Part shown: positions 55,385 to 64,000 of the stretch, one piece after another
How positions within the stretch are numbered: the stretch's first letter is position 1
Layout: each line of letters opens with the position of its first letter
DNA from: Burkholderiaceae bacterium
Lineage (GTDB): Bacteria; Pseudomonadota; Gammaproteobacteria; Burkholderiales; Burkholderiaceae_C
Length of the DNA: 64,000 nt
Direction of reading: 5' to 3'
Assembly: GCA_018780645.1 (NCBI GenBank)
Contig: JADMJJ010000036.1
Location: 180,521-244,520 of the forward strand
Position numbers and translations under genes: made by a program
The notes under the pieces: generated by a model
The model's input: only the letters and a program-made list of their open reading frames with translations
What the model was told of the DNA's origin: nothing
The model's database searches: none

Positions 55385-56157
55385 ATCCGCACCTGCTTCA
55401 ACAGCAGCAGGCCTTGAGCCTTTGGGTGCGCGAGCCAGGCACGGCAGCGCCGGCCCTGCTCAAACCCCAGGGCCGGCCCGAGATCTATCAGAACGCCTAC
55501 CGGGCCCGGCTGATTGCCGCGCTGGGCGACAACTACACGGTGCTGCAGCGGGCCATGGGCGATGAGGGCTTCGAGGCCCTGGCCCTGGCCTATATCGCCG
55601 CCCAGCCATCGAGGCAGGCCTCGATACGCTGGTTCGGCGATGGCCTGGCCGGTTTCATGGCCGAGCACGAAGACCTGGTGCCGCATCCGGCCCTGGTGGA
55701 CTTCGCCCGCATGGACTGGGCCCTGCGCGGCGCCTTCGACGCGGCCGACGCTGAGGTCCTTGGCCTGCAGGATCTGAGCCGGTTGGCCCCGGACGAATGG
55801 CCGACGCTGCGCTTCAAGCTGCATCCCAGCGTGCAGCGCATCGCCCTGGCCTGGGCAATCGCACCGGCCTGGCATGTGTTGCGCGACTTCGACCCTGAGG
55901 CCGGTGAAGACGCGCCCGAGATGCCCGAGCCCGAAACCTTGGTCCACACGATGCTGGTCTGGCGCCAGGGCCTGGAGACGCGTTGGCGCTCGCTCGACCC
56001 GATCGAGGCCGAGCAGCTGCAGGCGCTGGCCGAGGGGCAGGACTTCGCCGCATTGGGTGCGAGCCTGGCCGAACAGCTGGGTGATGAGGGGCGCGCCGCT
56101 CAGGCGGTGGCCACCCTGCTCGCTCAGTGGATGGGGGATGGGCTGTTGCGTCACTGA
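55381..56157 (+). CDS. DUF2063 (putative DNA-binding domain annotation) MNIO partner protein (BufC-like)
   Basis: [81 protein letters not shown] overlap with the DUF692 gene. Confidence 0.9.
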   Translation: MNPHLLQQQQALSLWVREPGTAAPALLKPQGRPEIYQNAYRARLIAALGDNYTVLQRAMGDEGFEALALAYIAAQPSRQASIRWFGDGLAGFMAEHEDLVPHPALVDFARMDWALRGAFDAADAEVLGLQDLSRLAPDEWPTLRFKLHPSVQRIALAWAIAPAWHVLRDFDPEAGEDAPEMPEPETLVHTMLVWRQGLETRWRSLDPIEAEQLQALAEGQDFAALGASLAEQLGDEGRAAQAVATLLAQWMGDGLLRH

Positions 56158-56222
56158 CTCAGGCTACGATAGTGCGCCGCCCAGGGACTCCTGGCCCCAA
56201 GAATCCGCCGATTTCGAGCCCT

Positions 56223-57164
56223 ATGCCGTCAATCCTGCCGACGGATCAGATGCACGCCGTGCTGAGCGCGATGCCTGATCTGGTTTTCATCCTGACCCGC
56301 TCCGGGCGCTACAGCGCCGTGTATGGTGGCACCGATGTTCGCTACTACCATGATGGCAGTTCGCTGGTCGGCACGCGCATCGGCGATATGGTGGTGGCCG
56401 AGAAGGCGCAGTGGTTTCTGGCTCAGATCGAAACCACCTTGCAGCAGAGGAATCTGCAGATCGTCGAGTACAGCCTGGCGGGCAGCGACGTCAAGGGGCT
56501 GACGACCGAGGGGCCCAGTCAGCCGATCTGGTTCGAGGGGCGGGTCCAGGCGCTGCCCTTCGAGGTCGACGGCGAAGACGCGGTTTTGTGGGTGTCCAGC
56601 AATATCACCGCACGCAAGGAGCTCGAAGACAAGTTGCGCCTGCTCAGCGAGACGGATCCCCTTACCGGGCTTTACAACCGCCGCAAGCTGATGGCGACAC
56701 TGGAGGCGCAATTCCAGATCTGCGCCCGCTATGCCACGCCCACGGCCGTGCTGATCTTCGACATCGACCACTTCAAGCGTATCAATGACGAACACGGGCA
56801 CCAGGCCGGCGACAGTGTCCTTACGGCCGTCGCCAATGTCTGCCGCGCCGAGTTGCGCGTGACCGATATCGCCGCTCGTCTGGGTGGGGATGAGTTCGTG
56901 ATACTGATGCCGGAGACGACGCAGGCCAAGGCGGCGCCGTTCGCCGAGCGGCTCAGGCTGATGATCACCGAGCTGCTGAAGGTGCTGACCCGCGGCCTGG
57001 AAGCGGGCACCGTCAGCGCGGGGCTCAGCGAACTGCTGGCCAGCGACGTCGGCATCGATGACGTGATGGCCCGCGCCGACCGGGCGCTTTACCAGGCCAA
57101 GCGCAGCGGCCGCAACCGCATTGTTCTGCACGACGCCGCCTTGCCGAGCCCGCCGCCTGACTGA
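56223..57164 (+). CDS. PAS-GGDEF diguanylate cyclase
   Basis: PAS-like (ALPFEVDGEDAVLWVSSNITARKELEDKL) then DPLTGLYNRRKLMATLE...ARLGGDEFVILMPE. Confidence 0.93.
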   Translation: MPSILPTDQMHAVLSAMPDLVFILTRSGRYSAVYGGTDVRYYHDGSSLVGTRIGDMVVAEKAQWFLAQIETTLQQRNLQIVEYSLAGSDVKGLTTEGPSQPIWFEGRVQALPFEVDGEDAVLWVSSNITARKELEDKLRLLSETDPLTGLYNRRKLMATLEAQFQICARYATPTAVLIFDIDHFKRINDEHGHQAGDSVLTAVANVCRAELRVTDIAARLGGDEFVILMPETTQAKAAPFAERLRLMITELLKVLTRGLEAGTVSAGLSELLASDVGIDDVMARADRALYQAKRSGRNRIVLHDAALPSPPPD

Positions 57165-57236
57165 TCAGCGCGGGCCTGGTGGTTGACGGCCTGGCGATGC
57201 TATCGTCGATTCAACGCTGCCACGGAGGCCCGCACC

Positions 57237-58325
57237 ATGCCCAACACCCGCACCGCAAATGCCGTACGCCTGGAGTTCTCGTCCAGCGCGCTGGTTCACA
57301 CCAATCTGTCCGGCGCGGCCGTGACGGGGGATTGGCTTTGGGTGGCGGGCGACGAGGCCTGCGGTGTGGATCGCTTGCGGCGGCTCGACCCGGTGGGGGG
57401 CGAGGCCCTGCGCTTCGGCGAGGCCCGCGACTTCCCGCTGGCCGAGTTGCTCGACCTCCCCGGTGAACCCGATGAGGAGGCCGATCTGGAGGGCATGGCC
57501 GTGGTTGACGGCTGGCTCTGGGTGGTCGGCTCGCATGGACTGAAGCGCAAGAACGCCAAGCCGGGCCGCGACCACGCCGAGAACGCCAAGCGGCTGGCGA
57601 AGGTCACGCTCGACGGCAACCGGCGCCTGCTGGCCCGCCTGCCCATAGCGCCCGGTGCCGATGGTGCGCCCTGCCTGGTGCGCGAGGCCGGCGATGGCCG
57701 TCGCGCACTGCGGCTGAAGGGCGACGCCGAGGCCAACCAGCTGACCCGCTTGCTGGCCGACGATCCGCATTTCGGGCCCTTCATGGCGATACCGGGCAAG
57801 GACAACGGCTTCGACATCGAGGGCCTGGCGGTGAACGGGAATCGCCTGCTGGTCGGGCTGCGCGGCCCGGTGCTGCGCGGCTGGTCGGCCCTGCTGGAAC
57901 TGTCGGTCGAAGCCCACGGCGACTCGCTGCGCATGGTGCCGCTGGACGAGCGCGGCACGCTGCTGCGCAAGCACTTCCTGCCGCTCGACGGCCTGGGCAT
58001 CCGGGACCTGCACTTCTGCGGCGACGACCTCTATCTGCTTGCCGGTCCGACGATGGTGCTCGATGGCGAGATCCGCGTCTACAAGTGGACCGACGCCAGG
58101 TCGGTGTTTGCCGCCAACCACGAGCCGGTTCGATTCGAGGCGGCCCTGACCGAGTCGGTGGCGCTGCCCAGCGGCCGCGGCAGCGATCGTGCCGAGGCCC
58201 TGTGTGATCTGCCCCTCGAACTCACGCGCGGCAGGCCAACCTGGCTGGTGCTGTACGACGCCCCGGGCGCCGATCGCAGGCAGGGCGAATTCACCGTCTT
58301 TGGCGACCTGCTGCGCCACGAGTGA
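57237..58325 (+). CDS. DUF3616 domain-containing protein
   Basis: MPNTRTANAVRLEFSSSALVHTNLSGAAVTGDWLWVAGDEACGVDRLRRL...DIEGLAVNGNRLLVGLRGPVLRGWSALLEL. Confidence 0.8.
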   Translation: MPNTRTANAVRLEFSSSALVHTNLSGAAVTGDWLWVAGDEACGVDRLRRLDPVGGEALRFGEARDFPLAELLDLPGEPDEEADLEGMAVVDGWLWVVGSHGLKRKNAKPGRDHAENAKRLAKVTLDGNRRLLARLPIAPGADGAPCLVREAGDGRRALRLKGDAEANQLTRLLADDPHFGPFMAIPGKDNGFDIEGLAVNGNRLLVGLRGPVLRGWSALLELSVEAHGDSLRMVPLDERGTLLRKHFLPLDGLGIRDLHFCGDDLYLLAGPTMVLDGEIRVYKWTDARSVFAANHEPVRFEAALTESVALPSGRGSDRAEALCDLPLELTRGRPTWLVLYDAPGADRRQGEFTVFGDLLRHE

Positions 58326-58335
58326 TGGGGCTGTT

Positions 58336-59517
58336 TCAGAACCCCAACACCGACACATCGGCGGTGCGCTCGATGAACCAGAGACTGCCGACCATGATGG
58401 CCGCCATCGAGCCCCCACCAATCACCCAGCGCGGATAGGCGGCGCGTCGGCGCAGCAGGTAGAGCAGCGACACCACCGCCAGCACGATCACCAACTGGCC
58501 CAGCTCCAGGCCGAGGTTGAACTGCAGCAGCGCCCAGGCGAAGGTGGCGGCGGGCAGATCCAGCTCGGCCAGCACGCCGGCAAAGCCGAAGCCGTGGATC
58601 AGCCCGAACAAAAAGGTCACGGCCGCGCGGGGCAGGCGCGGGAACAGCGGGCGCAGATTGTCGATCGCGGCCAACACGATGGTGGCGGCGATCGCCGGTT
58701 CAATGAGGGACGAGGGCAGGGCCACCAGCTTCAGCGCCGCCAGGGTCAGCGTGATCGAATGGGCCAGCGTGAAGGCGGTGACGATGCCAACCACCGGCCA
58801 CACGGCCTGCCTCAGTTCATCGACCGGCCGCCAGCCTTGCGGCGTTCTGCGCATCACCGCCGGCAGCAGCAGGCACAGCAGGAAAAGCACATGGTCATAG
58901 CCGGTGATGATGTGGTGCACGCCCTCGCGCAGGAAGCTGGTGCCCAGGGTCTCAGCGGCAGGGGGGGCGGCCGATGCGCTTGCCGGCGCCTGGCTGACCT
59001 GGGCCGTTGTACTCGTCGGCGCTGTGGACGCCGGCCAGACGGCCGGGTGCAGGGGATCGAGCACCCGCAGCTCGGGGCGGCTGCCGCCCACCGTGATGCG
59101 CGCCAGGCCGCGATGGGTAGCATCCACCTCCTGCATCACCGTGTAGCGGATCATCGGCAACTCGCTCGGCTGGCAGGGCGATTGCAGGCTCAGGGCGGCA
59201 TAGACGCCATCGGCGCGCTTCTCCAGGGCGTGGCCGCCGGGCGCCAGCTCGCAGCCCTGCACCTGCAGGCGCGCGCCGACGTAGGCGTCTATGGCGGGCC
59301 AGGCGGCTCGCACCTCGCCCCAGGTCAGCCGGCCGTCGCCGTCGGCGTCCAGGTCCAGCGCGGCATCGAGATCGCGCAGCGCGATGTCGATACGCAGGTT
59401 CAGGCCCTGCTCGGTGACGGCCAGCTGCAGATAGGCGTCGCTGGCCTTGTGTGCCCAGGCACCTGCCGGCAGCAGCAGGGCACTGCACAGCAGCAGGCGC
59501 TCAACGAAGGAGTTCAT
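58336..59517 (-). CDS. HupE/UreJ family membrane protein
   Basis: FLREGVHHIITGYDHVLFLLCLLLPAVM...FTLAHSITLTLAALKLVALPSSLIEPAIAATIVLAAIDNL...FGLIHGFGFAGVLAEL. Confidence 0.9.
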   Translation of the reverse strand: MNSFVERLLLCSALLLPAGAWAHKASDAYLQLAVTEQGLNLRIDIALRDLDAALDLDADGDGRLTWGEVRAAWPAIDAYVGARLQVQGCELAPGGHALEKRADGVYAALSLQSPCQPSELPMIRYTVMQEVDATHRGLARITVGGSRPELRVLDPLHPAVWPASTAPTSTTAQVSQAPASASAAPPAAETLGTSFLREGVHHIITGYDHVLFLLCLLLPAVMRRTPQGWRPVDELRQAVWPVVGIVTAFTLAHSITLTLAALKLVALPSSLIEPAIAATIVLAAIDNLRPLFPRLPRAAVTFLFGLIHGFGFAGVLAELDLPAATFAWALLQFNLGLELGQLVIVLAVVSLLYLLRRRAAYPRWVIGGGSMAAIMVGSLWFIERTADVSVLGF

Positions 59518-60640
59518 GACGGGCGTCCTTCAATCCAACTGTCTGGCTCAACAGAGTTGCTTCCTGCTGCGCTGCTTCCTGGCCGCTGGCCTTGGCGGCC
59601 TGGGCCAACAGCAACAGGTCGATGGCCTCGCGCTGCAGCTTCACATTGGCGCGGGCCAGCTCCAGCGCGCGTGCCGGCTTGGCATCTATCCACAGTGCGA
59701 ACATCGCCTGCTCGCGGGCATGCGAGGCGGCCGCGCCAGGGCGCTGATTGGCCTGGGCGATGCGCTCGCGCAGCTCGCGCACATCGTTGCGGGCGGCCGG
59801 CGCTGCGGTGCGCTGACCGGCAATCGCCAGACGTAGCAACACCGCGTCGGAGCGCGGCTGGCCGCTGAGCAGGGCCAGCGCTTCGGCATCGCGTGAATGC
59901 AGCATCAGGAAGTCGGTGAAGGACAGCCGCGTGTAGTCATCGCGCAGGGTGCTCAAGGCCGCGCGGTAGGCCCGCTCGGCCTCGATCGGGCGGGCGGCGC
60001 GGGCTTCGAGCTCGGCCAGGCTGGTGAGCAGCCAGTTGCGGGTGGCGCCGTCCAGTCGGGTGGTCAGCAGCTGGTTGAAGCTGCTGCGGGCGCTGTCGAA
60101 CTGGCCGCGCAGGCCGTCGTTCTCGGCCTGGCAGGCCTGGGCGTAGAGCGTCGCACCCGCGGCGGTGAGCCCGGCACAGGCGCGGTCGGACTCGACATAG
60201 CGGCCCTGCACGCGGCGTATCGTGGCCAGTGTCAGCCAGGCCTGGGCCATCGCCGGCTGGCGCTGCACCAGGCCGTCCAGCAGTTGGGCGGCCGGGTCGA
60301 ACTGGTGCAGATACTGCAGCACCGTGGCCTGCATCAGCAGCACAGCGGGCGGTGCCTCCGACGTCTGCGCCCAATGTTGAAGTGCGGCCAGCGCTCGCCC
60401 GGCGAAGCGGGGATCGCCCTCGCGGTGGGCCTGCTCCAGATAGCGACGCGCCAAAGCCACCGCAACGGCGGCATCCCCGGGCTTGGCCTGGTGCTGCCGG
60501 CGCAGCGCGCGCTCTTCGGCGCGATCCCCGGCCGGGGCGGCCAGGGTTTCGATCACCTGCGCATCAGAGGTCGGCAGCAGGGGCGCGCCCTGGGCTCCGA
60601 AGGCCAGGGTCATGCACAGCAATAGCAGGGCGCGCTTCAT
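59501..60640 (-). CDS. TPR-repeat secreted protein
   Basis: Signal peptide MKRALLLLCMTLAFGAQGAP; TPR-like repeats; 3' end overlaps the HupE start. Confidence 0.8.
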   Translation of the reverse strand: MKRALLLLCMTLAFGAQGAPLLPTSDAQVIETLAAPAGDRAEERALRRQHQAKPGDAAVAVALARRYLEQAHREGDPRFAGRALAALQHWAQTSEAPPAVLLMQATVLQYLHQFDPAAQLLDGLVQRQPAMAQAWLTLATIRRVQGRYVESDRACAGLTAAGATLYAQACQAENDGLRGQFDSARSSFNQLLTTRLDGATRNWLLTSLAELEARAARPIEAERAYRAALSTLRDDYTRLSFTDFLMLHSRDAEALALLSGQPRSDAVLLRLAIAGQRTAAPAARNDVRELRERIAQANQRPGAAASHAREQAMFALWIDAKPARALELARANVKLQREAIDLLLLAQAAKASGQEAAQQEATLLSQTVGLKDARHELLR

Positions 60641-60643
60641 CGA

Positions 60644-60916
60644 TCAGCCTATCGCCATCGGCTCGGTGGTGTCGCTCAAGCTGGGGCTGAAGTTGGACAG
60701 GTCCACGGGTTCCAGCCCGTCGGCATTGGCCTTGAACAGCGCATCGAGGTAGGCGAACAGCCCGGCCTCGGTAGCGCTGGCGCTGGCCGGCACCTCGGCC
60801 GTGACCGGTGGCACGACCACCACCGGCGGTGTGCCCAGCACCTCGTCGTCACTGCCGCCGCAGGCCGTGATCGCCGCCGTGCTGACGACGATCAATGCAA
60901 GTTGGAGTTTGTTCAT
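60644..60916 (-). CDS. Small lipoprotein of unknown function
   Basis: MNKLQLALIVVSTAAITACGGSDDEVLGTPPVVVVPPVTAEVPASASATEAGLFAYLDALFKANADGLEPVDLSNFSPSLSDTTEPMAIG; lipobox ITACGG. Confidence 0.8.
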   Translation of the reverse strand: MNKLQLALIVVSTAAITACGGSDDEVLGTPPVVVVPPVTAEVPASASATEAGLFAYLDALFKANADGLEPVDLSNFSPSLSDTTEPMAIG

Positions 60917-60926
60917 CTGATGCTCC

Positions 60927-62642
60927 TTACTTGGTGCCGCCGGTGGGCGTGTACAGATACGGGAAGGTCTGGAACAGCGGCACGGTGGCCTGATCGACCG
61001 CGTCGTGCAGTGCCGCCGAGGTGGCGCCCAGCGGCACCTTGCCAACCCGGCATTCGGAGGTCAGCGTCGTCGACGTCGTGCCCGGGATCACGAAGCTGTT
61101 CAGCCCCAGCACATTGGCGTTGTCGCCAGCCTGGATGGCGCCGATCGAGGCATTGCTGTTGATCACGCACAGGCCGCCGCCCACGGCAACAAGCGCAATG
61201 TCGACCACATCGTCTTTGGGCCGGCGGCCATTCGGGAAGCCGGCCAGATCGACCGCATTGGCCAGATTGCCGGCGCCACCGACGCGCAGCACCTCGCCGG
61301 CCACACCGAGGCGGTTCTGCTGGGCGAAGGGCACGGCGGCGATCTTCGTGTTCAGGCGCAGCATTTCGGCCGGCGTGACGGTGCCGGCTGGCTTGTTGAC
61401 GCCAGCGATGCCGGTCAGGAACACGTTCAGCAGATCGGTGCGGGGCAGATTGGTCGGCGCCAGGAAGGCGGCGTCACCGGCCAGCGCGATGCCCAGCAGG
61501 GCGGGCAGGGTCGGATTCGTCACATAGTCGGCAAACTGCAGGTCATCCTTGGGCTTGGAGGCATTGAACCTGTCCTTGTCCGGCAGACCGATCACGACCT
61601 CGTTGACCAGCGGATTGCCCAGGCGCGAGACCTGCGTCCAGGCACCGCCGGGAATCGATGCGGTCTGGTGGCCCTGCTTGGGCTTGCCATTGAGCAGGCT
61701 GCCCTGGCGCAGGCTGGCCGTGGTCCAGCCACCTATCACCGGGTCATGGCTGGCGTCGGTCGCGGGCTTGGCGGTCAGGCAGTCCTTGGGAACTTCCAGC
61801 GCCAGGGTGGTGATGTTCTTGTCATCCAGATCGCCCTTGCCGGCGGCGCCGATATTGGCCGGGTTGGTGATCACCGCCGGCGAGGCATTGACCAGGTCGA
61901 AGATCGTGCCCAGATTGACGGCGAACGGGTCCTTGCGCTGGCCGACGAAGAGCTTGGCCGGCATCGCGCAGCCGGGGATTTCCACCGTGTAGATGTGCTT
62001 CGCCGCATAGCCCGCGTAGTCGGGAATGGTCTTCACGCCGATGTTGTCCACCGGCTTGTCGAACGTGGCCGAGCCGGCCGTGCCGTTGGGCGAACCGGCC
62101 GCCACCTTGATGGCGGCGCGGGTGCCGGTGCGGCGGTCACCGCGCACCACATCGACGCTGAAGCTCTCGTTGACGTTCAGCACCGCCGAGTTGGCCACCG
62201 CATTGCTGCCGGTCAGCTGGCCGGCCTGCATCAGCGGAATCGCGACCATCTTGTCGCCAATCGCCAGCGAGATGCCCTTGGTCCCGTTCTTCAGGGTGTT
62301 CTTGAAGCGGAACTGGAAGCTCAGGTCTTCGGTGGCATCGCCGTTGTTGTCGATATGGATCTCGTACAGCGCATTCGGGTCCATCGTGAAGTAGTTCGGG
62401 CCGCCGTAGGCATCCTGCAGCGGCAGGTAGTTGGCGATCAGCGTCACGTAGGCGCCGCGGCCGGTCTCGTAGCTGTTGAACATATAGAAGTCGCTGGCGT
62501 CGACCTTGGGCGTGGTCGTGATGCTTGGCGCTTCTCGATGGCTGGAGGCGTGGGCGTGGCCGTGCAGGCCGGCGGCGGTGAGGGCGAACAGGGCCGCTGC
62601 GAGTGGCAGCAGGCGATGGGGGGACAGGGGCAGAGTCTTCAT
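60927..62642 (-). CDS. DUF4331 domain-containing secreted protein
   Basis: MKTLPLSPHRLLPLAAALFALTAAGLHGHAHASSHREAPSITTTPKVDASDFYMFNSYETGRGAYVTLIANYLPLQDAYGGPNYFTMDPNALYEIHIDNNGDATEDLSFQFRF. Confidence 0.93.
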   Translation of the reverse strand: MKTLPLSPHRLLPLAAALFALTAAGLHGHAHASSHREAPSITTTPKVDASDFYMFNSYETGRGAYVTLIANYLPLQDAYGGPNYFTMDPNALYEIHIDNNGDATEDLSFQFRFKNTLKNGTKGISLAIGDKMVAIPLMQAGQLTGSNAVANSAVLNVNESFSVDVVRGDRRTGTRAAIKVAAGSPNGTAGSATFDKPVDNIGVKTIPDYAGYAAKHIYTVEIPGCAMPAKLFVGQRKDPFAVNLGTIFDLVNASPAVITNPANIGAAGKGDLDDKNITTLALEVPKDCLTAKPATDASHDPVIGGWTTASLRQGSLLNGKPKQGHQTASIPGGAWTQVSRLGNPLVNEVVIGLPDKDRFNASKPKDDLQFADYVTNPTLPALLGIALAGDAAFLAPTNLPRTDLLNVFLTGIAGVNKPAGTVTPAEMLRLNTKIAAVPFAQQNRLGVAGEVLRVGGAGNLANAVDLAGFPNGRRPKDDVVDIALVAVGGGLCVINSNASIGAIQAGDNANVLGLNSFVIPGTTSTTLTSECRVGKVPLGATSAALHDAVDQATVPLFQTFPYLYTPTGGTK

Positions 62643-62813
62643 GGCGAGGGGTCCTTGTGGTGGGGTGCCTGCTGTCCTTACGCGCCCAGATGCCGATTGG
62701 ATGCAACGCTGCATGAGCCTTTTGCCGAACGAGCGGTGCGTTAAGGACTGAGACAGACCACGGAAGACCCGTGCGCTGCTCGCGCCCCAGTCACTTTCCG
62801 GAACCTGCCCACC

Positions 62814-63836
62814 ATGAAGAACCCTGCGATCTGCCACCGTCTCGCCTGCGTGCTGCTGGCCTTGAGTGCCTTGTCGGCCCAGGCGCGCGAGGAGGCGCTG
62901 ACCCTGGACGCCGGCTTCAAGCCGGCCGACCTGGCGGGCACGCTGATGAAGTCGTCCACCGATGCGAAGGAGGTCCGTGGCCTGAAGCGGGTGGCCATCA
63001 CCGGCTTCGACGTGGAGTTCGTGACCAAGGGGGCGGCCAGCGCCAGCGCCACCGAGATCGGCCGCAGCGGCTCGGCCAGCACCTCGGTCTATGTGACCCT
63101 GGTCGGGGTCGCCGAGCCGGACTTCCAGGCCATCGTCGATCAGCTGTATGCCGAGTTTGTGCGCGATGTGCAGGCCAGCGGCATCGAGGTCGTGCCCGGG
63201 GCGCAGCTGATGGCCAGCAGCACCTACCAGAAGATGGCCGCCGGCGGCAGCCCGGCGCCGCACAAGAAGAGCGGTGGGGGCGAATGGTCCACCGTGTTCA
63301 CGCCCGAGGGCCGTGCGGTGATGGGCCTGAGCCTGCAATCCAAGGGCGTGCTGGGTGCCTTCGGCGGCCTGGCCTCGATGTCCGGCGCCATCTTCGACAA
63401 CATCGAACTGCAGAAGGAACTCGACGCCACTCTGCTGACGGTGCGCATGGTGGTCAAGTTCGTGGACCTGGCCAGCAGCAGCTCCAGCTTCTTCGGCCGC
63501 ATCTCCGGCACCGCCTCGGTGACCGGCAAGGTCAGCCCGACGATCGCGGCCGGGGCCACGCAGATGTCGCTGCAAAGCGCGCTGGGCGGGGCCCAGTTCG
63601 GCCTTCAGCGCCCACTGCAGATCGACGCGGCTGCGATTCCGGAGATCAAGGACGTCAGCTCGGTGGCGGGCAATATCGGCCTGGCCGTGCTGTCGCTGGC
63701 CATCGGCAAGGGTGGCAGCGCCACCGCGGTGGAGAAGGAGGCGGTGGCCGACCCGGTGCGCTACCGCGAGCTGGTCAGCGCCGGCCTGGGCAATGTGCGC
63801 GAGCTGATGGTGGAGCGCATCAAGGGTGTTCGTTAG
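62814..63836 (+). CDS. Secreted hypothetical protein
   Basis: MKNPAICHRLACVLLALSALSAQAREEALTLDAGFKPADLAGTLMKSSTDAKEVRGLKRVAITGFDVEFVTKG...; signal peptide, ordered sequence, no family recognised. Confidence 0.75.
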   Translation: MKNPAICHRLACVLLALSALSAQAREEALTLDAGFKPADLAGTLMKSSTDAKEVRGLKRVAITGFDVEFVTKGAASASATEIGRSGSASTSVYVTLVGVAEPDFQAIVDQLYAEFVRDVQASGIEVVPGAQLMASSTYQKMAAGGSPAPHKKSGGGEWSTVFTPEGRAVMGLSLQSKGVLGAFGGLASMSGAIFDNIELQKELDATLLTVRMVVKFVDLASSSSSFFGRISGTASVTGKVSPTIAAGATQMSLQSALGGAQFGLQRPLQIDAAAIPEIKDVSSVAGNIGLAVLSLAIGKGGSATAVEKEAVADPVRYRELVSAGLGNVRELMVERIKGVR

Positions 63837-63915
63837 CCCGGCTCAATGCCGCCGCGCCCGCCGTGGGGTATAACCCGCGCGGTTGAAACAAGTCGCGGCA
63901 GCAAGGAGCAAGAGC

Positions 63916-64000
63916 ATGGGCGCACAGTGGAAAGCAAAGCACAAGGACCTGGCGTCCAACGCCAAGGGGCGGATCTTCGGCAAGCTGGCCAAGGAAATCA
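63916..64000 (+). CDS. YebC/PmpR family transcriptional regulator, 5' end (truncated by window edge)
   Basis: [28 protein letters not shown], the characteristic YebC N-terminus. Confidence 0.88.
   Translation, partial: MGAQWKAKHKDLASNAKGRIFGKLAKEI

Noticed and set aside
58189-59868. 559-aa plus-strand ORF
   Set aside because: Antisense to the HupE and TPR genes; no domain.
61005-62744. 579-aa plus-strand ORF
   Set aside because: Antisense to the DUF4331 gene, with shadow composition.
1-64000. tRNA/rRNA genes, CRISPR arrays, prophage or complete IS elements
   Set aside because: No tRNA-like cloverleaf, regularly spaced repeats, integrase/transposase ORF or phage structural genes recognised on either strand by eye. 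Not verified computationally.

Overview
This is a 64 kb, high-GC chromosomal window that looks betaproteobacterial (probably Burkholderiales, judged from gene content only). It is densely packed with about 54 plausible protein-coding genes. I saw no rRNA, tRNA, CRISPR array, prophage or complete IS element. Recognisable themes: (i) a probable glycerophosphodiester or organophosphate ABC uptake operon with a GpdQ-like phosphodiesterase and a DeoR regulator (10.7-16.5 kb); (ii) several peptidoglycan-recycling modules (dadA-like/serine hydrolase/LdcA; SBP/LysR/M15/LdcA; tandem AmpD-like amidases; murQ/ampG-like/GHL10); (iii) a Pat-type acetyltransferase with a histone-deacetylase-like protein; (iv) several c-di-GMP and histidine-kinase proteins; (v) a large membrane patatin-like protein next to a TerB-like protein; (vi) a DUF4331/lipoprotein/TPR/HupE operon. 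The most interesting signal is a bufferin-like (MNIO-modified, Cys-rich RiPP metallophore) system that appears split: a standalone six-Cys precursor-like gene at 19.4 kb, and a DUF692 (MNIO)/DUF2063 pair at 54.6-56.2 kb with no precursor beside it. Other non-coding signals are two copies of a GTAGCCCGGATGSAATCCGGG REP-like palindrome, each at a gene 3' end; two related ~110-nt hairpins in inverted orientation inside the ABC operon; and palindromic operator candidates upstream of the XRE and DeoR regulators. Product names come from recalled motifs and families. No searches were run.
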